From Hydractinia symbiolongicarpus (lineage: Eukaryota; Cnidaria; Hydrozoa; Anthoathecata; Hydractiniidae), in contig NC_079877.1 in assembly GCF_029227915.1 (NCBI RefSeq), positions 29,599,851-29,663,850 of the forward strand: a stretch of 64,000 nt of DNA. Reading direction: 5' to 3'. Both the position numbers and the translations under genes were made by a program. Shown here one piece after another: positions 46,849 to 58,492 of this stretch. Positions within the stretch are counted from its first letter, which is position 1. Each line of letters starts with the position of its first letter. The notes beneath the pieces were generated by a model, which did no database searches, was not told the origin of the DNA, and saw only the letters and a program-made list of their open reading frames with translations.

Positions 46849-49189
46849 ATTTCAGAGGAACACACCCAGAAGATTGTTTCTAGGGAAAGCTTTTCTGAAT
46901 ATGTCGTTTAAAAAGAAGAAAAAATTTTATTTAAAATATATCAAACAACCTATTATTTATGGTATTTTTTCTTCTTTTTTCTTTTTTACGGATATATTTT
47001 GCACAAGTTATTTTAAATTTTTTTGAATAAGCAAATAAAATATTGATAACGACTTAATTGTCATGTTAACAAGGTAATGAAAAGAAAAGCGTTTTTGTTT
47101 GATGCTAACCATCTGTTATTTTTTAGTTTTTTTTTAAGATTTAAAAATAGTCCAAGAAGGAGGAATTTGTTTGCAACTTTACTTTCTTTTTCTTGAAAGC
47201 GTAAACCATGAACAGATGTTAAAGAATATTTCCAGCTGTACTCCTGCTGGATAACAGTATTTTCAGTGGTCTTATATACAGAATATATTTTAATCAATAA
47301 AAATTATAGCTGTGACTAATGTCTAGATAATATCTCTAAGTATGTAGTGTCATAGGAAGCGACTTTGTTTTTCCAGGCGGGGTCGCGGGGTTACGGGGGT
47401 AATAAGAACCTTGCCACCCCTCCCTGCTTCTTACGCCAATGGTAAGTCGTAAAATAAAATGATATGGTTATGCTTTCCATATTTTTTTGTTGAGATATCA
47501 TGCACATACCGAACGCAGGAGTGGTTTTGATTGGTTGTTTTTTTTAAACATTGTAATCGCACAACTATGTTTTAGAAATATATCAAGTCTAACAAAGTCA
47601 AGTTTCAATTGCATTCTCACAGAGTGTATCTGTCCTTATCTTCGAAATTTGATAACATTAGTCGTAGATTATGTGAAAAATAATTTACTACATGTTTATC
47701 ATCTTTCTTTACACCAGTCTACCCACACAAATAAGTCGCTCTAAGGCTCTATTTCGTCTATTTTTTCCTTATAATCCAACCTTGTCCCTAGGGTTTTTTG
47801 ATGAGAGTTAGCTAAATGCAAGACCACATATTGACGACGAGGTTGTCTAGGTGTTCGACTAATAATCAAAACGTTTTTTTTGTTACCTGCCACCTGCGCA
47901 AAATAACCAACATCACCATGACAACGCTTTAGAGTACAAAAACCTGAGCGGATGGAACATTTATTACGCAGCTTGCGAAAAAAAAACAACTTAAAAAAAC
48001 AAATGGCCTAAATCAAGGCAGCAATGGCTTGTAGTAAGAAAAGAAAATGTTCGAATTAAGTTTCATTGAAAACAAAACATTCGAATATCCACATTATAAA
48101 AAATTTTGAAACGTTTTTTTTAACCGAAGATTATTCTTCGTCAAATAAAAGAGACTATTACAATTTGACGACGGTCTGCTTATTGCTTATTGTGCTGATG
48201 AATATTTACATTAAAACAGAAGTTACTTATGTGTGTACCATCTAAAGTAAGTTTAAAATTAGCAACATTTCTTGATGATGTTTGACCATGTGTTATAGCT
48301 GGAACCGTGTGATATAATCTTAAACTTTCGATGTTTTTGTAACCACTTAATTGAGAAACGTCGATTCGATAGACGTCGTGGTTAAGAAGATTAGAATGGC
48401 TGCTTTTTTGATGGAATGATTCGGAATGATTCGGAATTTACTGCAACTTGATTTTTTGAGTCCGTAAGTATGTACCTAGTACAAGTATGCAGCTAGATAT
48501 GTTTTAACGATTCTTCGGAAATGATTTTGTTTATGAGGTTAAAATTATAAAGCATGCAGTTAAGGCTTTTAGCTAAACAGCGTTTCGGATTTACCGTATA
48601 ACCCGATTGAAAATAGCTATTAGTTAATAAGGTTCTTCATCCACCTTGGATGCACATAATGGCGCCAAAACTTAATATTATAGAAGTACCTGGGGTCAGA
48701 AAAGATAAAGTCATGAAGTTTCGTTTATTTTTGAAAAGGCAAAAAAGGTTTCAATCATGTGTAGGGATAAAGTCTTGTTAAATATAAACGGAATACATCA
48801 TTTAACTCTTCTTCTCCCTTGGCAATTATTTTAATCGAAAAATTGTCAATTAGTTTAATCATTTTAAAATTCTAATGGTATAACTTATAAACATGATGGT
48901 ATGTTAAAGGCTATTTGCAACTGAGACAGCGTTTCATGCAATCTTTTATCTGCCATATAATGGTTTATTGGGTCGTCATATAATTTTTAATGGTTTATAG
49001 GATTATAATATGTTTTTCAAGTAGATTAGTTACGCATATTAAGAAAATTATAACGCTCACAGAGTTGTTTATTTAATGAATTGTGTTATGCAAAATATTT
49101 TTTAACAAACAAACGTTCATATAATTTAAATCAAGTCGTGATCAAAATTGAAGTACTTGGACTCAAGCACAAATAAGGTTTTATTAGAA
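46849..49189. other. Unit A spacer before methyltransferase
   Basis: No recognised gene over 2.3 kb. A G-rich stretch at 47378-47400 and small open frames without ATG starts are present. Their conservation in unit B reflects the recent duplication and is not evidence of coding. Confidence 0.55.
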
Positions 49190-49885
49190 ATGGCGTTCAC
49201 AAAAAATGCTGCTGATTACAAGAAACATAATCACCTTGTCCAGAAAACAACATTTTTAGAATTGATATTAAGGTTAGACATAAAGAATGGCTTTACATGC
49301 CTTAATATTGGTTGTGGACCTGGAAATTTCACGAAACCTCTAGCAGATCTTGTTGGAGAGGATGGATATGTCCTCGGTATTGATTCTGACCAAGGCAGAA
49401 TTGACCTTGCTAAGGAGACATTTTCTTCTATTTTGAATTTAGAATTTTTGTGCATAAATGGTGGAAATATACCAAGTAACCTCGAAAAATTCGTTTTTAC
49501 TTTACTAAAACCAGGCGGATTGTTTGCTTTTAGTTGTCCGCTAAAAATAGCTGACGATATTGTAAATATATTTAAACTAATAGAGGATAAAGATGATGTG
49601 CCTCATAATGGAAATACGGAGCTTACTTCAATTCCCAAGTATAAACAAAAATTAGCAGAATATGGTTTCGAGAATATTAACGTGCACCCTACAGAACATA
49701 TGTCTGTGATTCAGACACCAAATCAGTTTTTGTTATGGTTGAGCGCATCTATAATGTCCGAAATCGACATTATTGAACTGTGCCAAAAACATGAAAGTGA
49801 CTTAAATTTTAAGAAAAATCCAAATGGGGAATATTTGTTAAAGTACCCTCGCGTTTGCGCTATTGCGAAAAAACCCGACAAATAA
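49190..49885 (+). CDS. SAM-dependent methyltransferase, unit A copy
   Basis: ATG at 49190 (GAAATGG context) gives 231 residues in one exon. It is a class I methyltransferase fold. Residues 38-46 (LNIGCGPGN) are motif I for S-adenosylmethionine, D65 in VLGID is the acidic ribose-binding position, and LKPGGLFAF (106-114) is the strand-5 motif. Between INGGNIP (about 89-95) and LKPGG only some ten residues remain where relatives usually carry strand 4 and its aspartate-containing loop, so the core is shortened by roughly 25 residues. Cofactor binding may persist; catalysis is doubtful. The C-terminal half resembles small-molecule methyltransferases of the UbiE/ArsM style, but the substrate is unknown. 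AATAAA at 50008-50013. Being intronless among intron-rich genes hints at a retrocopy. The unit B copy is identical. Confidence 0.75.
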   Translation: MAFTKNAADYKKHNHLVQKTTFLELILRLDIKNGFTCLNIGCGPGNFTKPLADLVGEDGYVLGIDSDQGRIDLAKETFSSILNLEFLCINGGNIPSNLEKFVFTLLKPGGLFAFSCPLKIADDIVNIFKLIEDKDDVPHNGNTELTSIPKYKQKLAEYGFENINVHPTEHMSVIQTPNQFLLWLSASIMSEIDIIELCQKHESDLNFKKNPNGEYLLKYPRVCAIAKKPDK

Positions 49886-51269
49886 ACTTAAAGTTGAGAA
49901 AGTTGAATATTTTTATGACCTGTTGCTTTACCCTCGTGTATTATTATTACGTAACCCTATATATGTGTCTATAATAGTTCTTGTAATTTGTACTAAAATA
50001 GAAGAGAAATAAATTGGAGTAAAAGGGAAATAGTGTATTGCATTTAGGAATAATAAAATTTAAGCCTTATTTCATTAAGAATATTTTTTTCGTGCGCAAT
50101 GCACCTTACACATTTAGCCAGGACACCCAGCATAATTTTTCTTGCTATCGGAGAATCAGAATAGTTCAGGTAGGATAAGCTTGCTCGCAAAAAAGTTGCC
50201 TGCGGTCAGAATATTGACTGCAGGAAGATCGCTCCTTACTCACGTGATCATTCGCCGAAAATTATTTCGGGTTTTTCTCTAAGAAATTATTTTGTGCTAA
50301 TTTTTATTTTGATTTAGGTATTTACTGTAATACATTCGTTTGCGTCTAAGCTTCGGTATGAGACATTTTGAATTTTTGGAAGCCCTTAAATACAGCATAG
50401 TTAACTATGCTATTATATTTTAAGCTTCACTTGTTGTTACAAGATAACTTTTATACCGTAAGTGAAGTTATTTTTTACGTCTTTTTATTTGCTTATTTTA
50501 CTTCTTATTTAACAGTCCCATAACCAGGGATACTTTTGCTTTTCTTAACTGGGCCAAAATGCAAAATTGAAAAAACAAAAATGAAAAGAGCCCTCTGCTT
50601 CGTGAATATTCTAAAGAGAAACCTCAAAAAAAAAAAGAAAAAAAAAGAAAAAAGAAAATGAACAAAAAAGAAAACAAATGACTGTCACTGGAAATGACAT
50701 TGTTATTATTCAAACTTTACAAAAAATGTTTTATTATCGAGCCTCCAAGTTAAGAAATAGAGCATTAATCTTTGTTACAAAAAAGAATGCAAATGACTGT
50801 ACTTATTTTGGAAATTTCGCAAAAGAAAAAAGGGCCACCAAAGTTATTTAATCCACTATTATTGTCAAACAAGAAGCCGCTCGGCATCAGATTCGGAATT
50901 ATTGCGAGGTTATTTTTTTCGGGGCGTGATGGAAAAACTGTCGTACAGTGTTTAGCGACTTTCCGTGGAAAACAATCCCGCCCACCCTCAATAAGCACTG
51001 AAGCACGCATCACAAATGGTTCCATATGTCTACATTGATAATATGAATCATTCCTGTTTTCCCTTCATACCTACTAGAGTATTAGATGTTGGCTACTACT
51101 TGACAATACCCGTTTTATGAAGTCCTCATAATCGTTAAAATACCTTGAAATACCTCGTTAGAATTACGCTTAGAACTTGAAATTTATAACATAATTTAAA
51201 AGAAGTCTTTCTGAACAGTTGTGACACGTGAACAAGCTTATTTGTCAAACTTTTTTCTATTTACCAGTA

Positions 51270-51390
51270 AATTGGGGAAAACTGATTTTTCGGGCAACTT
51301 TCGTCATTGTTTTTTCATACAAAATGTGTAAAAACCCAAAGTTATGTTAAACTCCGAACAGAATGTTAAAATTCGAACCAGAACTTAAGC
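51270..51390 (-). repeat. Dispersed repeat family member
   Basis: The reverse complement reads TTCGAATTTTAACATTCTGT, then TGTATGAAAAAACAA and TTGCCCGAAAAATC, the same order as 13570-13700. The unit B counterpart (about 59875-59960) has a small internal deletion. Confidence 0.45.
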
Positions 51391-52939
51391 AGATTGATGT
51401 TTAATATGCTTTGGTAATTTGCACAAATTTTCAAGATGGCGATAGTGTCACAGATGAGTTGCGGACATTAGTATAATTGATTGTCATCATTTTGTTCCTT
51501 TTATCACACACTACAACTGTATTAATCAATATTTCTTTGGGTGACAATCAAAAAACTATTTTAGATTGCTGTTCAATTTAAAATAGTTAAAGGTTAATAA
51601 CAAAAAATTGCTCTTCTAAACATTTTTGCCAACACATCTTGAACAACTTTCCCCATTTGTTTTTATTTTAAAAAGTTGAGAATAAATATTTTTATATTCA
51701 ACTCTTCCAAGATAAGTAAATAAAAAAATGAACGATCTATGCTACACAGAGGCTGATGATTGGTTGCGACACATATACCAAAAAACCTTCCCAAAACTCG
51801 CGAGGTCATAAATTGCAAAATATAGCGAAAGTAAGAGCCTGATTATATGAGGCGAATTGGCTCAGTGTTGAAACAGTTTGGCGGGTCAACCCATTTGAAA
51901 AAATTACATATTGTATGGCAAAGGTCAGCCCAGCCCAAGACCTTTACTGCTCCGGGATTAATAAAAAATGCGCGTAGTTTTTTAAAATGGTCAGGGGTTT
52001 GAAGATTTCCGCCATTAGCCTGAAATATTTTAAAATTTGAAGTAGACCCTGAAAACGAAGAATTATGGGGTAAAAAATCATTAAGTATTCTCAACTATTA
52101 TTGCAACTAACTTGACATGTTAAAATACAACTCAATAAATAGAAAAATAAAAATTTTACATATCTATATGAAGTATTCTAAAATAACAGTTAAAACTTAA
52201 CTGGATATTTTTAAAAGTGATCAGGAAAATTCTGAAATTTTTAGAATACAAATCTTGTTATGCATAAACTTGACGATTCAAATATAATAACTTCTGAACG
52301 ACGTCAATTTGAAGAATGAGGTAGGTCATTGTTAATTATAATTCAGCAAAAAATACATATTAGTATTTGCATATTTCAGTATTTAGGCCTTCTACTTCTT
52401 GTTGAAAATTCTTTGAAAATGCTCATAGTGCATGGTTTAATAACAGCTTATCTGAAAAAAAGTACGTTTTAAATATGAGAGCATTAGGATACAAATCAAT
52501 GCCAGGTAATGCACAAGGTATATTATATATATAAATATATATATGAACACAAATTATAGCTGTAGCATTAACAAACAAGATAATTTGTGTTCGAATATAT
52601 AAATATATGCATACATATATAAATTTAATCGAGCTGGCTTTTGATATCTTTATTAAGCAAGTAACATATAAGCAGGCGATACATAATTTTGAAACCCGTA
52701 AAAAGTACAGGTACGATTTATTTTGTGGAAATCGACTTGAAACAAAAAAGGGTAAACATACAATTAATAAATTTGCGGATTTGACAAATCGATGGTCCTT
52801 TTCGTGAGATTTCTAAAAATCAATTCTTTTGTAGAAAATCTTAGAAAAAAACTTGTGTTACTATGGGTGAGTTTAAGAAAGATTTTGAAGAAAATTAAGT
52901 ACTCAAGAAGAATTGATAATTGGTTAGCCTTTTTCGAAG

Positions 52940-53215
52940 GAACGGTAGCTTAGTGGTTATAACTCTAGCATTTTGTGCAGGAGAACGGGTTTGGATTATC
53001 CTTGGCGCAGTGAGAGGAAGTGGGGAGAAGGAACACTGCCTGAGCTGTTGGATGTTGCAGGGTGTTGTCTGGTAGAGCGCGGACCATAATTGGGTAGTAT
53101 AATAGCTTAAAATGATCATTAAATACTCTGGGACTTCCTATCTATGCTATGGTCCCTCCTGGAAATAATGGACAGGGATATACATCCTTCGATATTTTTG
53201 AGGCTAGCCATATAG
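52940..53215 (+). mobile_element. tRNA-derived SINE, unit A
   Basis: GGTAGCTTAGTGGTTATAAC (from 52944) resembles a tRNA A box. GGGTTTGGATTATCC (52987-53001) resembles a B box, about 35 bases downstream as in a tRNA head. A GC-richer tRNA-unrelated body follows to about 53215. It contains short palindromic and CCTCCTGGAAATAATGGACA segments. The 3' end is not sharply defined and no duplicate flank was identified. Confidence 0.55.
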
Positions 53216-55076
53216 ATAATGTGATGGGACATTTCTAATCAAAGTAGAATTATCTCCCTAAATGTGTAAAAATTTTGTGCAAAAGAAGTTTTCTAGGGTA
53301 ACTATGTGGCTGACTCTATGGTAGTTAAAATGGTAATTTTATCCTAGCCAAGTAGTTAATGTTATGGTAGTTTTATTGTTATGTGACGCTGCTTCCTCTT
53401 TTTATGCTAGCTAAGTCTTAAATCAGCTAGCTACATGCTACCTAAGTTTCATTAGTATTCCAGCTCAGTCAGGTGTTTTAGGCTAGCTATCTTTAGGTGT
53501 GGGTAAGAATGAGGATCGGTTCATTACATGTGAATAACATAGTGATACACTGGCTAACATATCCTTTTTAGTTTCTAAAAAATGATATTCCGTCCATTGC
53601 GACCAGAGCGATATGAGTGACTTGGTTTCAACTAAAACGGCACAAATAAAGTTGTGTCGATCAAATCAGCATGCATTAGGCTGTTTCGACCAACAAGATG
53701 TTCACGGAATTGTAGAAATGACCATAAAAAAGTTGGGCAGTATGTGTCAAAAAATAGCTTTGCTACCTTCGCTTGCTCCGCAAAACTCGCGACTATCGCA
53801 TATGAAACCCTTCTACACGGCTACTAAGCACTAGACAGAAAATACTGTTTTTTCATGTTCCTAGTTTCAGGCAACAGTCATTTCGGTAGCGCAAGTTCGA
53901 ATAACGCTCCTGCCAATTAATCTTTCATGTCAGGAAATGTCGTCGCACAAACGTTCTCAGTTAGGCTGAAAAATTTTATTATGTGTTTAAATATACGGAT
54001 GCAATATTATCAGCAAGTAAACGACCTACCGTGTTGAACTTTACCTAAACTACACTCGTTTTAATTTGATGCTTTGGTTTTCTTTCACCACTGCTGATTA
54101 TAAAAAGACGATTTTGAAAGTCCTTCAACCTTTCCTAGACACATTATATATTATACCTTTCCTTAAGTGGTAGCGAAAAAATCCATTTCATTTATCCTGC
54201 TTTCAAGCTGGAGTACTTATCTTTCACAATGACAATTATTGGAATGTTTCCATGTAATTACTTTATGGCACCCTTTCTTGCACCGCCATTTTTTCACACA
54301 TCACAATTTACAAAATTGCTGTTTTGCCCAATTGTTTCTTCGTGGCGCGATAATTATTCTATACAATTGCGCCAATCAGGTTTCATATCGAATTAACCCC
54401 CTCCAGGAAATGTTGGTCTTGTTCTCTCGAAATAGAGATGGACAATAGGCGCTGGAAACAAAGTTGCCCTCCTGTTATTTTTTATGAATATTTCTACTTT
54501 TTTCTAAAATTTAATATGAAACCATTGGATATAGCATAATTTTTTTGCTCCTGCATCTAAATCTTGCTTCGTACAGATTTCGTGCATTTCACAACCCTAA
54601 TAAGTTCAAAATATTTCTCTTGGTCGTATCCCAAATAACGCGGACATTCGCTAAGTTGTACTAGTTCTTCAGGTCCCTTTAGGAAAAAGACCTAGAACAA
54701 CAATCTCATAACAAGTTAAAAACAGTATATCAAATGATTTCGAATTGGAAATCTAATTCTTGTAATTTTTCTTAAAATCACACGAGTTCCTGAGAGCTTT
54801 CATTCTTCATTTTTAACATGGAGAAACGCAGCGGAGAGTTCATTTAACCTTCAAAAGACTGTTTGCATCTAATCTGCTTAAAATTTATTTCAATATTTTT
54901 TTATTATGGATCATGGATTCCTCAATTTTCGATTTAGCTTTAAAAGATACTGGAAAATGTTAAGATGTTGATAAATGACTCAGTATGAAAATTGATATCT
55001 AAAGCCAGTTTTGAAATAGGTTGTCTTGTCTACGTCTTGTCTTATATAAACAATATTCTAATTCTTTAACAATTAG

Positions 55077-55294
55077 GAGACAGTGAGATGGTTACCAACC
55101 ACAATGGAAAAGTTTTCAGTACATTTGACAAAGGTGAGAAACAAGCTAAAGCAAAAATGTTTGGTGCAGGATGGTGGTATGGCGAGATAGAGTCTGTCAA
55201 TTGGTTCACTGGATATTGGAAAGAATATCTTAATGTTACTGACCCTGCTGTAACTATTACATCTTTGGATTGTATCATAACCCGTTATGTTTGA
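55077..55294 (+). pseudogene. Orphan fibrinogen-like terminal exon, unit B
   Basis: Copy of 46631-46848 with intact acceptor (CAATTAG) and open frame to the stop. It differs by two residues: GDSE for GDSK and KMFGAGWWY for KIFGAGWWY. The upstream exons (signal peptide, PAN, EGF, first fibrinogen exon) are absent from unit B. It cannot make a secreted protein unless it is spliced to exon 3 at 46377 as an alternative last exon. Confidence 0.8.
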
Positions 55295-57796
55295 ATTTCG
55301 GAGGAACACTCTCAGAAGATTGTTTCTAGGGAAAGCTTTTCTGAATATGTCGTTTAAAAAGAAGAAAAAATTTTATTTAAAATATATCAAACAACCTATT
55401 ATTTATGATATTTTTTCTTCTTTTTTCTTTTTTACGGATATATTTTGCACAAGTTATTTAAAATTTTAATGAATAAGAAAATAAAATATTAATAACGACT
55501 TAATTGTCATGTTGACAAGGTAATGAAAAGAAAAGCGTTTTTGTTTGATGATAACCATCTGTTATTTTTTAGGTTTTTTTTAAGATTTAAAAATAGTCCA
55601 AGAAGGAGGAATTTGTTTGCAACTTTATTTTCTTTTTCTTGAAAAAGCGTAAACCCTGTTAAAGAAAATTTCCCGCTGTACTCCTGCTGGATAACAGTAT
55701 TTTCAGTGGTCTTATATACAGAATATATTTTAATCAATAAAAATTATAGCTGTGACTAATGTCTAGATAATATCTCTAAGTATGTAGTGTCATAGGAAGC
55801 GACTTTGTTTTTGCAGGCGGGGTCGCGGGGTTACGGGGGTAATAAGAACCTTGCCACCCCTCCTTGCTTCTTACGCCAATGGTAAGTCGTAAAATAAAAT
55901 GATATGGTTATGCTTTCCATATTTTTTTGTTGAGATATCATGCACATACCGAACGCAGGAGTGGTTTTGATTGGTTGTTTTTTTTAAACATTGTAATCGC
56001 ACAACTATGTTTTAGAAATATATCAAGTCTAACAAAGTCAAGTTTCAATTGCATTCTCACAGAGTGTATCTGTCCTTATCTTCGAAATTTGATAACATTA
56101 GTCGTAGAATATGTGAAAAATAATTTACTACATGTTTATCATCTTTCTTTACACCAGTCTACCCACACAAATAAGTCGCTCTAAGGCTCTATTTCGTCTA
56201 TTTTTTCCTTATAATCCAACCTTGTCACTAGGGTTTTTTGATGAGAGTTAGCTAAATGCAAGACCACATATTGACGACGAGGTTGTCTAGGTGTTCGACT
56301 AATAATCAAAACGTTTTTTTTGTTGCCTGCCACCTGCGCAAAATAACCACCATCACCATGACAACGCTTTAGAGTACAAGAAACCTGAGCGGATGGAACA
56401 TTTATTACGCAGCTTGCGAAAAAAAAACAACTTAAAAGAACAAATGGCCTAAATCAAGGCAGTAATGGCTTTTGGTAAGAAAAGAAAATGTTCGAATTAA
56501 GTTTCATTGAAAACAAAACATTCGAATATCCACATTATAAAAAATTTTGAAACGTTTTTTTTAACCAAAGATTATTCTTCATCAAATAAAAGAGACTATT
56601 ACAATTTGACGACGGTCTGCTTATTGCTTATTGTGCTGATGAATATTTACATTAAAACAGAAGTTACTTATTTGTGTACCATCTAAAGTAAGTTTAAAAT
56701 TAGCAACATTTCTTGATGATGTTTGACCATGTGTTATAGCTGGAACCGTGTGATATAATCTTAAACTTTCGATGTTTTTGTAACCACTTAATTGAGAAAC
56801 GTCGATTCGATAGACGTCGTGGTTAAGAAGATTAGAATGGCTGCTTTTTTGATGGAATGATTCGGAATGATTCGGAATTTACTGCAACTTGATTTTTTGA
56901 GTCCGTAAGTATGTACCTAGTACAAGTATGCAGCTAGATATGTTTTAACGATTCTTCGGAAATGATTTTGTTTATGAGGTTAAAATTATAAAGCATGCAG
57001 TTAAGGCTTTTAGCTAAACAGCGTTTCGGATTTACCGTATAACCCGATTGAAAATAGCTATTAGTTAATAAGGTTCTTCATCCACCTTGGATGCACATAA
57101 TGGCGCCAAAACTAGAAGTACCTGGGGTCAGAAAAGATACAAGATGCCCCGGGGACGAGGTTGAGGAGCCTCCCAAGTATATTTAATGACAATTTGCAAG
57201 TGATCGGTTTTTTTACCATGTTACCATTATTTGTAGTTTTGCGGGAGGAATTTTGTGGGAGTACCTACTGAATCATGCGACGTTTCTTTTTTTAAAATAA
57301 ATAAATTTTAAGTAAAGTCATGAAGTTTCGTTTATTTTTGAAAAGGCAAAAAAGGTTTCAATCATGTGTAGGGATAAAGTCTTGTTAAATATAAACGGAA
57401 TACATCATTTAACTCTTCTTCTCCCTTGGCAATTATTTTAATCGAAAAATTGTCAATTAGTTTAATCATTTTAAAATTCTAATGGTATAACTTATAAACA
57501 TGATGGTATGTTAAAGGCTATTTGCAACTGAGACAGCGTTTCATGCAATCTTTTATCTGCCATATAATGGTTTATTGGGTCGTCATATAATTTTTAATGG
57601 TTTATAGGATTATAATATGTTTTTCAAGTAGATTAGTTACGCATATTAAGAAAATTATAACGCTCACAGAGTTGTTTATTTAATGAATTGTGTTATGCAA
57701 AATATTTTTTAACAAACAAACGTTCATATAATTTAAATCAAGTCGTGATCAAAATTGAAGTACTTGGACTCAAGCACAAATAAGGTTTTATTAGAA
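55295..57796. other. Unit B spacer before methyltransferase
   Basis: Counterpart of 46849-49189. No gene was recognised. It contains the 175-bp extra segment at 57139-57313. Confidence 0.55.
57139..57313. other. 175-bp segment present only in unit B
   Basis: Flanks match unit A (AGAAAAGAT before, AAAGTCATGAAG after), but unit A lacks these bases. The segment starts with GATGCCCCGGGGACGAGG and ends in an AT-rich tail (AAATAAATAAATTTTAAGT). It could be an insertion in B or a deletion in A. A related CTCGTTCCCAGG motif occurs at 6499-6510. No clean target duplication is visible. Confidence 0.8.
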
Positions 57797-58492
57797 ATGG
57801 CGTTCACAAAAAATGCTGCTGATTACAAGAAACATAATCACCTTGTCCAGAAAACAACATTTTTAGAATTGATATTAAGGTTAGACATAAAGAATGGCTT
57901 TACATGCCTTAATATTGGTTGTGGACCTGGAAATTTCACGAAACCTCTAGCAGATCTTGTTGGAGAGGATGGATATGTCCTCGGTATTGATTCTGACCAA
58001 GGCAGAATTGACCTTGCTAAGGAGACATTTTCTTCTATTTTGAATTTAGAATTTTTGTGCATAAATGGTGGAAATATACCAAGTAACCTCGAAAAATTCG
58101 TTTTTACTTTACTAAAACCAGGCGGATTGTTTGCTTTTAGTTGTCCGCTAAAAATAGCTGACGATATTGTAAATATATTTAAACTAATAGAGGATAAAGA
58201 TGATGTGCCTCATAATGGAAATACGGAGCTTACTTCAATTCCCAAGTATAAACAAAAATTAGCAGAATATGGTTTCGAGAATATTAACGTGCACCCTACA
58301 GAACATATGTCTGTGATTCAGACACCAAATCAGTTTTTGTTATGGTTGAGCGCATCTATAATGTCCGAAATCGACATTATTGAACTGTGCCAAAAACATG
58401 AAAGTGACTTAAATTTTAAGAAAAATCCAAATGGGGAATATTTGTTAAAGTACCCTCGCGTTTGCGCTATTGCGAAAAAACCCGACAAATAA
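57797..58492 (+). CDS. SAM-dependent methyltransferase, unit B copy
   Basis: Identical at nucleotide and protein level to 49190-49885: 231 residues from ATG, single exon. It has the same motif I (LNIGCGPGN), acidic residue in VLGID and LKPGGLFAF, and the same short gap where the strand-4 catalytic-loop region should lie. It sits inside a block of about 2.1 kb with no substitutions against unit A. Both 5' and 3' flanking DNA were duplicated, so the gene probably kept its local promoter and its AATAAA signal. Whether both copies are expressed cannot be told from sequence. Confidence 0.75.
   Translation: MAFTKNAADYKKHNHLVQKTTFLELILRLDIKNGFTCLNIGCGPGNFTKPLADLVGEDGYVLGIDSDQGRIDLAKETFSSILNLEFLCINGGNIPSNLEKFVFTLLKPGGLFAFSCPLKIADDIVNIFKLIEDKDDVPHNGNTELTSIPKYKQKLAEYGFENINVHPTEHMSVIQTPNQFLLWLSASIMSEIDIIELCQKHESDLNFKKNPNGEYLLKYPRVCAIAKKPDK

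Larger units (their letters stand above)
46387..54838. repeat. Tandem segmental duplication, unit A
   Basis: The 8452-bp unit begins TTCATTTAACCTTCAAAACA in intron 3 of the fibrinogen-like gene. It ends GAGAAACGCAGCGGAGAG, directly followed by unit B. It holds the last fibrinogen exon, a methyltransferase gene (49190-49885) and a SINE (from 52940). Identity with unit B is high throughout, with scattered substitutions and small indels. Confidence 0.97.
49886..54838. other. Unit A region after methyltransferase
   Basis: About 5 kb with no convincing gene. It includes a purine-rich run at 50620-50680, a reverse-complement relative of the 13570-13700 repeat at 51270-51390, a tRNA-type SINE from 52940, and GCTA-rich DNA near 53400-53500. 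A 73-codon ATG frame at 53613-53834 has no recognisable features. Confidence 0.5.

Noticed and set aside
49148-49189. Upstream in-frame extension of the methyltransferase
   Set aside because: The extension starts at TTG, not a normal eukaryotic start. ATG at 49190 has a suitable context, so the shorter protein is used.
50765-51025. 86-codon minus-strand ATG frame, repeated in unit B at 59372-59632
   Set aside because: No recognisable features. Preservation in both units is expected from their recent duplication and is not independent evidence of coding.
53613-53834. 73-codon ATG frame, identical protein in unit B at 62200-62421
   Set aside because: No family features or splice support. Identity is explained by the duplication, and a second overlapping frame in unit B is equally open.
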